DNA from: Mauremys mutica
Lineage: Eukaryota > Chordata > Testudines > Geoemydidae
Reading direction: 5' to 3'
Length of the DNA: 64,000 bases
Assembly: GCF_020497125.1 (NCBI RefSeq)
Contig: NC_059080.1
Coordinates: 68,802,618-68,866,617 of the forward strand
Below are positions 48,366-58,661 of the stretch, piece after piece; the stretch's first letter is position 1; each line of letters opens with the position of its first letter. A program made the position numbers and the translations under genes. Below the pieces are notes generated by a model. It worked only from the letters and a program-made list of their open reading frames with translations, made no database searches and was not told where the DNA came from.

Positions 48366-48500
48366 GGACCTGATTCTGAACACACTGAAGTTGGCAATAA
48401 TGGCACCGACTTCGGTGAGAGCAGGATCAAGCTGTTTGAGCCAAAGTCTGCTGAAGTCAGTATGCAGCATCCCACTGACTTCAGAGGCATCTGGATCAGG
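48366..48500. repeat. Pair of small foldback fragments
   Basis: 'aggacctgattctgaacac' with 'gtgagagcaggatcaag', and then 'gctgaagtcagt' with 'actgacttcag' and 'ggatcagg', follow the small palindromic repeat pattern used elsewhere in the window. Confidence 0.4.
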
Positions 48501-48814
48501 CTTGTATGGCCAAAGAACCCTTGGTGGAAGGACAACCCGGGTGGGGGCTGGGATCTTGCTATTACATCATAGGATTGGAGATGTGCAAAAAAACCTGATT
48601 TTTCAGTTTACTGGCTGAACAAAACAAAGCAAAAAAATCCCTTTGGGGCTGACCCTAAACAAACAATTTTTTTGTTTTCTTGGTGAAACAAAACTGAAAA
48701 AAAGTTTGGGGTTGAACAAAATGTTTTGTTTAGATTTGGGGCATTTTTATCCACAATTTCATTAGAAGCAAACAGGAGAAGGTGGGGGTGGTGGGACCTC
48801 CTTCCCCCTCCCCT

Positions 48815-48885
48815 CATATGCTCTGTAGCCCAGAGGTTAGTGCATTCACCTAGCATGTAGGAGACCCAGGTTCAAGTATGAAAAA
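48815..48885 (+). repeat. tRNA-derived SINE head
   Basis: 'tgtagcccagaggttagtgc' fits box A and 'acccaggttcaagt' fits box B, with tRNA-like spacing. The A/T-rich stretch before it (48595-48735) may belong to an adjoining repeat. Confidence 0.6.
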
Positions 48886-49179
48886 GTTCACCCAGTTCTA
48901 TACTGTGCTTGGCAGTGTGTTCAGGAAAAGCACCCAGTCTGCTGCTACCAGTGGGATTAAATTCCTGATGTTGCATAAGACTGTTTCTCATCTACTGACT
49001 GCACCTTCCAGCCATGTGTCTGCCAGCAATGACCTGAAAGAGATCAGAGCTCAAGTAAATGTTAATTGTGCGAACGTGTCCCAGTGAGACCAACAGGGTC
49101 ACAGTCTCAGGCCCTCTGGGAGCTGAGGGAATGACTGGCTGGTGAGATGGGGAGCACTGATGGGTGGATTGATTGGGTT
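48886..49179. other. Sequence following the SINE head
   Basis: It may contain the SINE body. No gene is seen. Confidence 0.3.
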
Positions 49180-50121
49180 TATTTGCTTCATGAATGATTG
49201 CTTTGTTTCAGCTTTTGTCTGTCTCATACCCTCCTCCAGGCACACCCTCTGGATGGACACCAGTCTGTTGTAAAGAGATCCAACCGCTGAATCCCATGGG
49301 CTGCTAAGCTCCTTGGGTCTGGGTAGGGACCGATGACTGGTTCTTGCTCTGGGTCACTCAGGCACACTCCTAGGTCTGTGTCTGACACCCTACTGGCAGT
49401 CCAGCCACCTAGACGCTGGAGCCAGAGCCTCGACTCTCCCAAGCCCTGATCCATTTCCTGCAGTATCCAGCTGGCTGGGTGAGCTCTGGGTTCTCTAGTT
49501 ACACCCCAAGATAGTTAAAGAAATGAACATGGGCTTAGCAAAAGGACATCTTACACAGACACACACACAGACACACTGACCTGTTAGAGAGCATAGAACA
49601 GTTACAGATCTATGGAAAACAACAAATTCCTGAACACCATTCCCTCCCTCAGAGTCCTTCCCACTCCTGAGAGACCTTGTGTTCTGATCAGTGTCCTCGG
49701 GGGGAGGGGGGGGGAAGAACAGCCCCTTTGTCCCCCTCACCTCTCCTCCTGCTAAGTCTGATTCTGGCAAGAGGCTGGCCCTCTTTGCTAGTTTCATTTT
49801 AAAAGAAGTTTGTCACCTTTTTCTGCTTCTCTTACGCTGGGATAGACCATTCTCCAACATGCACCCTCTCCCCCTGGGCTGCTGGGCAGAGAGGGCTATT
49901 AACAGCTAATGGTTCTATTGGTATCTCCTATTGTCCCACCAAGACAGAGCTATCCAATGTCCATGACTCCCAGAAAGCCCTGCTTCAGTTCCCCAGACAG
50001 CCTGGGGTTTTGCCACAGAATGGAAGTTCTAATCCACACTGAAGGTTATAATCATAAACAGTGTTCATAAAACACAACGAAATTCAGAAACCAACACAGA
50101 TACACTCCCAAAACTGTCACA
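49180..50121 (-). mobile_element. Probable LTR or LTR-like repeat
   Basis: The high-coordinate end '...ccaaaactgtcaca' gives a reverse-strand start of TGTGACAG, like the LTR at 28527-29151. It is non-coding, with a G-run near 49698-49715 and a CA-rich stretch near 49555-49580. The low-coordinate end is not resolved. Confidence 0.4.
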
Positions 50122-50821
50122 GTCCCTTTCACCAGTAAACTCTCTCCTAGTGTCCTGTGCTAGGGCTCTTGCTGTTTGTCTCCTGACTGGTTCATTGACT
50201 CCTTAGAGCACTGGGTAAATTATCTTGTACTCTGAAGTTGTTATTGGGTGTAGGGTGACCCGCATTAGGTAGCAGCCTCAACAACCTGGGAGGCCCTATG
50301 CTTTCACACCATCCGTTGATCACCTCAGATCCTGTTGCCAGGCATTGACCTGGTACAGAGCAAGTCAACAACAGCCCAACTGAAGAATCCAGGCCCCTAA
50401 AATACATTAGATACTGGGGCGTAGTGGGAGAGGTGTTTATATTTAATACTATAAATGCTTTGTACACTTAGAGACAAGGTGGCTGAGGTAATATCTTTTA
50501 TCAGACCAACTTCTGTCAGTGAGAGAGACAAGCTTTCAAGCCACAGAGAGCTAGAGCTAGAAAGTTTGTCTCTCTCACCCAAAGCATACGCATGGGGGTT
50601 GGGGATGCATCAACAGAAGCTGGTCCAAGAAAAGACATTACCTCAACCACCTTGTCTCTCTCAAATATTCTGGGACCGACCTGCCTACAGCTACATTGCA
50701 TTGTACACTTACAAGCTAATGCAAATTAGTCATTTTCATTTCTGAATGTCCACATCTGTGTCTGGAGCCTGACATTATAGCCCAGGGAAGTTTAAGTTGT
50801 TTTTTTTAAAAAGGAGACAGT
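50122..50821. other. Unassigned sequence with internal repeats
   Basis: An inverted pair is visible: 'acaaggtggctgaggtaat' (50473-50491) and 'attacctcaaccaccttgt' (50638-50656). 'gagagacaagctttcaagcc' and 'aagtttgtctctctc' lie inside it. This indicates a foldback of about 185 bp. No gene. Confidence 0.5.
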
Positions 50822-51006
50822 GGGTCAGATTTTCAAGACAACCAAGAACTGGTTAAGCAAAACAATAAATGGCCAGGTTTTCAAAAGGGCTATGTTCTGA
50901 GCTCTTTCAAATATCTGGACAACCAGAATGCTGACTTCACGCAAAGCCAGACTGAGCCTCACAATGACGTAGGTTAGGTGCTGAGACCTTTTGGAAATCT
51001 AGTCCC
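50822..51006. repeat. 185-bp foldback repeat
   Basis: GGGTCAGATTTTCAAGA at the left mirrors TTTTGGAAATCTAGTCCC at the right. It resembles the 40259-40450 foldback in length and 'ttttcaaaa' ends. Confidence 0.55.
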
Positions 51007-51204
51007 ACATCTTTAATTAAAACATTAGCATTTTTCCATCAACAATATTTGTATAACAAGCTTCTGTGACGCATGGCCAGAAAGGGTTAAACATCCTGCA
51101 AAATAAATGACTCAAATTCAACCCTTAAAGACATGAAGGGAGATAATGTTTGTGTTTTTGTGCATTTCCATATATATGAGTACGGTCAACAATATAATCA
51201 ACAG

Positions 51205-51495
51205 CAGGGGCGGCTCTAGGGCCCAGCACGCCAAGCGCATGCTTGGGGCGGCATGCCGCGGGGGGCGCTCTGCCGGTCGCCGGGAGGGCGGCAGGCAGCT
51301 CCGGTGGACCTCCCGCAGTCGTGCCTGAGGAGGGTCTGCTGGTCCCGCGGCTTCAGTGGAGCCGCGGGACCAGCGGACTCTCTGCAGGCATGCCTGCGGA
51401 AGGTCCACCAGAGCCGCGGGACCGGTGTTCGGCAGAGCGCCCCCCCGCGGCATGCTGCCGTGCTTGGGGCGGCGAAATGTCTAGAGCCGCCCCTG
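51205..51495 (-). mobile_element. Non-autonomous hAT-like element (MITE), copy B
   Basis: This 291-bp element has perfect 15-bp inverted ends (CAGGGGCGGCTCTAG / CTAGAGCCGCCCCTG) and a perfect 8-bp duplication ATCAACAG at 51197-51204 and 51496-51503. Relative to copies A and C it is in the opposite orientation: its right end, with 'gtgcttggggcggcgaaatg', matches their left ends reversed. It is the best preserved of the three and has no coding capacity. Confidence 0.92.
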
Positions 51496-51539
51496 ATCAA
51501 CAGTCCCTGTCTATGCTGTATTCTGATAATTCAGAGATC

Positions 51540-51922
51540 AAAAGAACATCCTAGCATTTAAATGAATTGTAAACACGGGATAGCTCTGTATTTGTCTCTC
51601 TTTGAAACGTATAGCAAATGGTGAAGGAACAGGCGATTGTCTTATGTTAATTCATATAGAAATGTACCGGTGATAGACTGCCTGATGGATAAACTGCCTT
51701 ATGTTAATCTGTGTGAATAATTAACGATGATGGTCAGGAAATAAGAGCCTATTGTTCCCGAAGGGACTCCAACTTCTCATAGACCACATGAAATTGTATG
51801 GAAGATCCTGGGGTCCTGATCCTGTTTATCTCAGATCTGCTTAAACTTCATCAGAGGAAGTTTGAGTCGCAAGCTGAGATCCCAGTTACCCTGGTACACC
51901 CTGGATATGATGTTGGACATTG
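51540..51922. repeat. Unclassified, possibly repeat-derived sequence
   Basis: 'gatagactgcctgatggata' and 'ataaactgccttatgttaat' include near-duplicate pieces ('cttatgttaatt' at 51641 and 51700). It continues on the far side of the hAT insertion at 51931-52236. The class is unknown. Confidence 0.3.
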
Positions 51923-51930
51923 AACTATAA

Positions 51931-52236
51931 CAGGGGTTGGCAACCTATGGCACGGGTGCCAAAGGCAGTACACAAGCTGATTTTCAATGGCACTCACACT
52001 GCCTGGGTCCCAGCCACCGGTCCAGGGGGCTCTGCATTTTAATTTTAAATGAAGCTTCTTAAACATTTTAAAAACCTTATTTACTTTACATACAACAATA
52101 GTTTAGTTATACATTATAGACTTATAGAAACAGACCTTCTAAAAACGTCAAAATGTATTACTGGCACGCAAAGCCTTAAATTAGAGTGAATAAATGAAGA
52201 CTCGGCACACCACTTCTGAAAGGTTGCCGACCCCTG
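51931..52236. mobile_element. Non-autonomous hAT element (Charlie-type ends)
   Basis: It begins CAGGGGTTGGCAACCT and ends AGGTTGCCGACCCCTG, one mismatch in 16 bp. It is flanked by AACTATAA (51923-51930) and GACTATAA (52237-52244), 7 of 8 matching. The interior is A/T-rich, unlike the CAGGG-CGG family, and non-coding. Confidence 0.88.
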
Positions 52237-52302
52237 GACTATAACCTATGAACTAAATTCTAAAAGAACTCTTTGCAGCTACAAAGCTCACCATCTCTGC
52301 TA

Positions 52303-53227
52303 TGTATTTTGATAAACTCAGGACAGACAGCTGCAAGGGAGGGGAACAAATCAATCTCAGAGGGTTAAAAGGCCCTCATCCCTATCAACTGAGGGGTAAC
52401 TACAGGTCAATCAGGTTCAGCTGAGAAGGGGTTACCAAAGTATCAATTAGAATCATCTGAGAGGGAGCTACCAGAGGTTAATTAGGATCAGCTGATTCCA
52501 ACTAAGGGCTGCCTGAGACCTTTTTAAACCCTCCCCTAGGGGGAAAGAAGGAGGGAGAGAAGAGAGAGAGGAGCCTGAGCCCTGCTGCCAGTTGGTTAGG
52601 CGTAGCAAGACAATGAGCCTCACCAGGAGGAGAGGCAGTATCCTCTCCCACAAAGGAGAAAAATAGGCTAAAAAGGACTGGTGGAGAGAGGGAATGGACT
52701 TCCCCTGTGTCCGAAGGGGGACCATATGACCTAAGCCTGTCTTGCCAGGGCTAAAAGCAGCAGAGGCTGGGGAGACCGAGAAGATGCCTTGCCACAGTAT
52801 CTAAACCTCAAGGATTGAACATATGTCTGTATGTATATTGATCTTTTAACCATACTATCTATCTTTTGTTTTTAAATAAATGCATGTATTTGGGTAAGAT
52901 CTGGAGTATTCAATAAGCTGGGAGGTAATGTGTCTGATCCTTTCGGATTGGTAGGACCTTTTCTTTTATATGATGAAATAAGATTTTCAGAAATCTTCAT
53001 CATATTTGACTTGGGTACCTGAATGGAGGCCTGAGGCTGGGCTGCTTTAAGGGAACTGTGCTGTTGGTTTCTGGACAACCAGTGAGGTAATAAAGAAGCT
53101 GTTTTATGCTGGCTTGGTAGATCTAAGTATTGAATTATCCACTAGCTTTGGAGTTTATCTGCCCCATTCTTTGCAGTTCACCCTAATTGGGTAATCTCAG
53201 CTGGCCCCCACTGGGACCCTGGTCACA
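52303..53227 (+). mobile_element. Solo LTR of a retroviral-type element
   Basis: It starts TGTATTTTGATAAACTCAGG and ends CCTGGTCACA, a TG...CA block of 925 bp. The flanking tetramers GCTA and GCTG match at 3 of 4. It contains a TATA-like 'ctttttaaacc' near 52520 and AATAAA at 52875, giving plus orientation. Three degenerate repeats of about 36 bp (about 52393-52498) lie upstream of the TATA, where LTRs often carry enhancer repeats. No primer-binding site or coding region follows, so it appears to be a solo LTR. Confidence 0.6.
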
Positions 53228-53394
53228 GCTGCTTTGTCCAGTCTTTGTCTCAGACTTCCAGAAGGCAACTATGGCTATCATGTGTATAAAGACACTGGAT
53301 AATTAGCCCACTTGTTTGATTTAATGGACCTTTCTTCTAGCATCCCATCCAATAAAGCATGGCCAACTCTCATGATTTCATCACAAGGGTTTGA

Positions 53395-53725
53395 CTTCTT
53401 TATGAAGGTTTGGTAATATTACTACTAGAAGACCCTTCAGGTCCACAAGTTATTGTCTCTTTAAAGTTGTTCCAGGCTGAGTCCCAGATATTGTGTACTT
53501 TAGGGCAAGATAGCCAATGAAGATGGTATGTGTCCATCTCTCCAACAGGAGACTGAGTAATTATTAGGCCTGGATCTCTCCTAATAGTTAGGAGAGCTAT
53601 CATTCTTGTGCAGTAAGCAGAATAGCACATGGCTGTAATCCTCAGGGTTCCTGTATGTATTCTACCAAATTCTGAACCAGTCAAATACACATTTAGCTCC
53701 ATAATTCCCTTTTCAAGCAAGCCTT
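53395..53725 (-). pseudogene. Possible L1-like LINE ORF2 C-terminal fragment
   Basis: A 106-codon reverse-strand frame contains YHLHWLSCPKVHNIWDSAW. This resembles the 'H.FW.CPKI..FW' block downstream of the reverse transcriptase domain in L1-type ORF2 proteins. The frame starts and ends without flanking motifs, and the first cysteine pair expected in that region is not clear. L1-type elements are a minority in turtles and crocodilians. Confidence 0.4.
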
Positions 53726-54053
53726 AGGGAGGAGACCCATTTAGTCACACACCAAACTCCAGGACAATCTAGAGCTCAACTAATTTTTCTCCCCCAGTTT
53801 ATCCATGAGTCAAAGATATTGGATCCCACCCTTTCTATGCAGTTTGTGATGCACACTGGAACTCTGACTCCAGGACTAAGCCAGCTTTGAGGCTCGATGC
53901 TGTGGGATGCTAATCAGCAACACTCATTTACCTAAATGGGAAGGAAAGGAACTTGGAACCCCAGAGTCTTTGGCTCTTATCCGCTTCAAACAGGAGCAGG
54001 CCCTTCTCCTTTTAAATTTTTGATGCAACCGGTAGAAGAAGTTATGCTGCTAT

Positions 54054-54814
54054 CGGGGCTGTCCCTAGCCATTTGGGTGCCTTACGCAGCCCCTCCGTAG
54101 GGGGGCTGTGTGGGGCCCCAGGCCTCCCCCCCCCCCGCAGGGTCTGGGAGGCAGGAGCTGTGCAGGGCCACTTTGGGGGGCACCACAGGCCCAGAGTGGC
54201 CCAGGGGGCTGGGAGCAGCCCACTCCACTTCCCACATCCTGGACCCAGCCGTATTGCTTGGGGGAAGGAATCCCCCCACCACTCGCCGGCAGTGGCAGGA
54301 AGCAGAGCAGCCTGGCCCCAGCTCGCTCTACTCTGCCAGTTCCCAGCCACGGCGCTCCACTTCCTGTCGCCAGTGAGAGCTGGGGGCGGTCCTTTCCCCA
54401 ACCCAAGCAGCATGGCTGGGGTGGGGGCAAGGGCAGCGGAGCAGGCTAGGGCCGTGTCTCTGCGCTTCCCGCCACCCATGAGTGCGTGGGGCGATCCTTT
54501 CCCCACACTCACCGGCGGCGGGAAGCGGAGCGCCAAGGCTGGGAGCTGGTGGAGTGGAACGGGCTGGGGCCGGGTTGCTCCACTTCCCGCTGCTGTCAGT
54601 GACTGCGGGGTCGCTAGGGGAAGAGGTGGAATGGGGGCGGGCAGCGGGCTGGGGTTGGAGCAGAGGGGAAGGGTAAGAGGCAGGGCAGAGGGAGTTGTCC
54701 GGGGCCCCACATCCCCCTAGGGTCAGCCCTGCCCCTTGCGGGGCAGGGGGGCGGCCGAGGAATAGGGCTGGTCACCGGGGCTGGTGCTGCTGTGTATGCC
54801 TAAGGATGGCCCTG
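54054..54814. mobile_element. GC-rich non-autonomous hAT-like element (761 bp)
   Basis: It is bracketed by a perfect 8-bp duplication GCTGCTAT at 54046-54053 and 54815-54822. The ends are inverted with about 12 of 17 matches (left CGGGGCTGTCCCTAGCC, right GCCTAAGGATGGCCCTG). The interior is G/C-rich with several variants of 'cacttcccgc(t/c)gc' and no coding sequence. The 222-codon reverse-strand frame that crosses it extends past both kinds of boundary and is spurious. Confidence 0.82.
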
Positions 54815-54822
54815 GCTGCTAT

Positions 54823-55790
54823 AGGGTTTTTAACAAAGTATCAGTGTTTCAGGCATTTCAGCTCCATATCTTCTAATCATTTGTCTGTGTGTACACACAC
54901 GTTCATCCACACACCTAGCTGATGTAATTAGACACAGCATATTACACTGTGTGGGCTCTTTATTTGAGACTACGGGAAAAGGTAAAAATCTGCTGAGAAA
55001 GGACTGCATTTTTTCCTGACCCCTACATGACAATCCTCCTTAATGCCTGGATGGTTTCTTAGCACCGAAAATGCATTAACTAAGGGTAAATTGGCCTCCT
55101 TTTGTTATTAAATTCTTTATTCTTTCCTTACATTTTAGAGTGATTTTAGTGTTGATGAAGGCGAGAGCTGAAAGCCCAAATTGGAGGCAGAGATAACTAG
55201 AGGCATATGAGACACTCCCGAAGGACCTAATCAAGTGGGTGGATTGGGGAGCAAGATGGCAGATAACATGTCAATTGAAAGAAGTAAGAGGCGTTGCACA
55301 CAGAGAAGATTTCTTATCTGTCCCAGTCAGTTCTGATCTACCAAGATCCTCTGAGGATAAAAATCTAGGGGTGTATTGTGAGTAGGTCAGTGAAGATGTC
55401 TGCTGAACTTGCAGGATGACTGAGAGGCCATTAGGATGATGAGACAGAATTGAAAGCAGATAGAAAATAATGCTGTACTATTCTATGAAAGGATGGCAAC
55501 CCCTACCCGCCACCGAGGATTGCAGTGATAGTCATGTCACTTCTAGGTAGATATTTCGTGGAGGCTGACAAGTTCCAGAGAAGGAAAACAAAAGAGAGGC
55601 CTAGTGAGGCTTCCGGATGCCAAGAGACTAGAGTCGGGGATTATCAGCCTGGGAGAGAGAAGAACCAGAGGTGACTTGATTAAAGTAAGAGGCAGTGGAT
55701 GCTGCTAAGGGGAGGGATTGCCTGGCTCTGGTTTGAGTCAGCATGACCATTTAGCTGGTGCTGTATGCCGGGCTGCCCAGTGCCATGATT
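54823..55790. other. Unique-looking sequence
   Basis: No gene or recognised repeat. Confidence 0.35.
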
Positions 55791-55798
55791 ATGGGAGT

Positions 55799-56071
55799 CA
55801 GGGGCAGCTCTAGCAATTTCGCCGCCTCAAGCACGGCGGCACGCCGCGGGGGGCGCTCTGCCGGTCGCCGGTCCTGCGGCTCCAGTGGACCTCCCGCAGG
55901 CACGCCTGCGGATGCTCCACTGAAGCCGCGGGACCAGCAGACCCTCCGCAGGCACATCTACGGGAGGTCCACCGGAGCCACCTGCCGCCCTCCCGGCGAC
56001 CGGCAGAGCGCCCCCTGCGGCATGCCGCCCCAAGCACACGCTTGGCATGCTGGGGCCTGGAGCCGCCCCTG
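55799..56071 (+). mobile_element. Non-autonomous hAT-like element (MITE), copy C
   Basis: This 273-bp element starts CAGGGGCAGCTCTAG and ends CTGGAGCCGCCCCTG, with a perfect 8-bp duplication ATGGGAGT at 55791-55798 and 56072-56079. It has the same orientation and interior as copy A, including 'gccgccccaagcac' near the right side and a GC-rich inverted core. It is non-coding. Confidence 0.92.
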
Positions 56072-56079
56072 ATGGGAGT

Positions 56080-56976
56080 ACATATGCATCCAGCTAAAGG
56101 CCCAAGACTCTGTGAGCAATTATGGATATACTTGCACTCCACTGCGAACCCAAATTCCACCTGTTAGTTGCTATTCCCAGGACTGGAATTGCCAGTTCCC
56201 TTGTCTTCTACATCCTCACCCCCACTAGGATTATGTAGGCACAGATTGCATTTCCACAAATCCACTGGGCCTGCTGTGTCCCCCGGGGACATTCAGCCCT
56301 TTCAGACAGCAGGGAGTCTTGGAAGTTCTGCCACAGAAGTGCAGCTTTAAGTTATGATCAGGGTATCCCCAGTTTACCTTGGCTGTGCTCTGTGTAATGC
56401 CAGTTTGCTGTCATGGAGCAGTGCTGGCCAGTCAGAGTCTCTATGGCAGGGTGGCAATTGCAGCATCTTTCACTGGCACAAATGCTTCTGGGCAGACTTG
56501 CCATTGCAGAGTCCTGGCTCTTGTTGGCAGATGCTGCTAGCATAACCCACAAGTGAATTGACCGCATGCTATGTAGAACAGCTTTGTTTTCTCTCAGCAT
56601 TTCTCTTGCCAGTAGAGATACAGGCCAGAGAGAAGAGACAGAAAGGGGCTCCCTGCCTGCCATCCACCATAGCCCTTTCAAACTAGGCCATTAGCATCCA
56701 CGTGCTTTCCTGCCAGAATTCCATTCTCATTCCTATGCTTGTTGCTGAACATTATGTTCTTTGAAAAACACAAGCAAGCTTAAAAGAAACTGTAAAGTGC
56801 AGCTATTATCAACCTCCAATGAGAGAAAACTAGGTCACAAAAGAGTCTTGAAATGCTCTGAAAAAGGTGCCATTTCTGGTCACAAGATGGAGCTGGTGCA
56901 TTAGTGATATGATGAATAGTTGTGGTAACGTGCTGGAAAAGCCAGCAACCTAATAATGATAGCCAACGCATTCCTT

Positions 56977-56980
<4 letters not shown>
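56080..56980. other. Unique-looking sequence
   Basis: No gene or recognised repeat. The reverse-strand frame 56358-56681 has no domain. Confidence 0.35.

Positions 56981-57029
<49 letters not shown>
56981..57029. repeat. (AC)24 microsatellite
   Basis: An uninterrupted AC dinucleotide run of 49 bases, the longest simple repeat in the window. Confidence 0.97.
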
Positions 57030-57031
<2 letters not shown>

Positions 57032-57329
57032 ACTATGATAGGTTAGATCAGATCTCTGACTTTTTCAGAAAGGTGAGTATAATGTCTTCTCCACAGCAAC
57101 AATGTAACATTTAGAAACAAACATACATACAGCACAACATATTCTTAGGACCTGAGCCTGCCTCTGACATCTCCACCTGTGTTGTAATGTTATCTTATGA
57201 TGATATGCGATGTTACCAGTACCAAATAGTGCAGGAACTCTCCCTTTTCTTTTGAGACAAGTCACACTCCTTACCCATTGCATGAGCAACTGGGAGGCAA
57301 GTCTGCCATGCAAAGAAACTTAGCCTAAA

Positions 57330-57450
57330 CTGAGAGTGCAAGCTCCTTGGGGGCAAGTACCATCTTTTGTGAGCTATTTGTACTGGTCCTTGCACAATGA
57401 GGCCTCTATCCCTGGTTGAATCCATTATCATAATACAAGTAATAAAGCAA
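57330..57450 (+). repeat. L2-type LINE 3'-end-like repeat
   Basis: 'gtgcaagctccttgggggca' then 'tccttgcacaatgaggcc' and terminal 'ataatacaagtaataaag'. This copy preserves the 'aagctccttggggg' block well. Confidence 0.6.
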
Positions 57451-58059
57451 CAATACAATAATAATCTGCACAGAGAACATCTGGTGCATGTATCCTTGAT
57501 ACTTTCTTCTATTATCCATTGCTTTTGGTGTAGAAGAATATATTAACCAAATAACACAGGACTGTCTCTTGCTCTGCGTCAACTTTAGAATCTCAACTTC
57601 CAGGCTCATGCTGTACAAATACATATTTATCCAGCTAGCTGCAGGCATCCTGTAGGGCAGGTGAGTTCATCCTTGATTCTCAATTAGTTATGGAACTTTT
57701 GGGCGCTTTGGGTGTTGGTTACCAATCCTCTAAATTGCCTCGTAGGTCACTGCAAGGCTGTGGATTATTGTTCTCAGGCTCTGTGGGTCTCCTCTTTCCA
57801 GCAAATCTGTCTTCAGTAGCAAGTGCTGCGTCTTCCACCTGTTGCTATAGCAAATGCCTTAGAGGAAACTGCTTAGGAGATTAACACTCGGAACAGGGGA
57901 TTCTTCTCTCTGGGACCAGGAACAGAAGAAGGCAGGGGAGATGAATAAAAGGCTCATTTTCAATGTAGGTAACATCTTAAAGGCCAAGTAATAAATAAAA
58001 GCAAGGCTGATCTCCATAATGTAACTTTCATACAGTGTTTCAGAAGGTGAGGTACCAAT
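57451..58059. other. Unique-looking sequence
   Basis: No gene or recognised repeat. Confidence 0.35.
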
Positions 58060-58657
58060 GAGTGTTTTGCTGGTTCTCCTCTCACTTTTCATCACTCCTT
58101 CTCCCTCCTGGCTGGAGTGCCCCAGAGCTCTGTCCTTAGCCACCTCCTCTTCTCCCTGCCCTCTCATCCACCCTCATAATTTTAGATGTCCCCTGGTGAT
58201 TCCCAACACTACAGTTCATCCCCTGGCTTCTTTCCTGCCATGCACTTCTGCATCTCTTTTCATGTCAGCCCCCCGCAGAACAGTCTGCTAAATAACTCAC
58301 CTTCGCCTCAGACTGAACATGGGTTAAATCCAGCTTCTCTTTACCCCAGACCTTCTCCTTTCCCCTCATTCTGTCATCCTTGGTCCCATCCTCTCCAGTT
58401 TATAAACTCACTACCTGATGTTACCTTTCCTTCTTTTTTCCTTCTCTTACATCCAGGCTCTTGCAGGATCATTTCTTCTACATTTTACAGATTCATCCCG
58501 TTCTCTCCATCCCTGTTGCCAAAACCTTAAGCCATACTATGGTGATTTTCAGTCCTGATGACTGCAACCTCCTCTCCTTCTCCCCTGCCTACCTCCACCC
58601 CGCACTTCCAAATCACAGCTACAATATCTCCTTCCTTTCCAGAGGGTCAGAACTGTC
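58060..58657 (+). mobile_element. L2-type LINE fragment, left part
   Basis: C/T-rich plus-strand sequence in which 'ctggagtgccccagagctct' translates as a GVPQ-S-SVL reverse-transcriptase block. Further degenerate coding-like sequence follows ('cttgactac'-type text has decayed to 'gatgactgcaacctcctctc'). Stops in all frames make it dead. The CR1 copy at 58662-59708 interrupts it. Confidence 0.55.
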
Positions 58658-58661
58658 TCAC

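Noticed and set aside
54042..54720. 222- and 215-codon frames on opposite strands
   Set aside because: Both lie almost entirely within the GC-rich hAT-like element 54054-54814 and mirror each other; there is no transposase motif.
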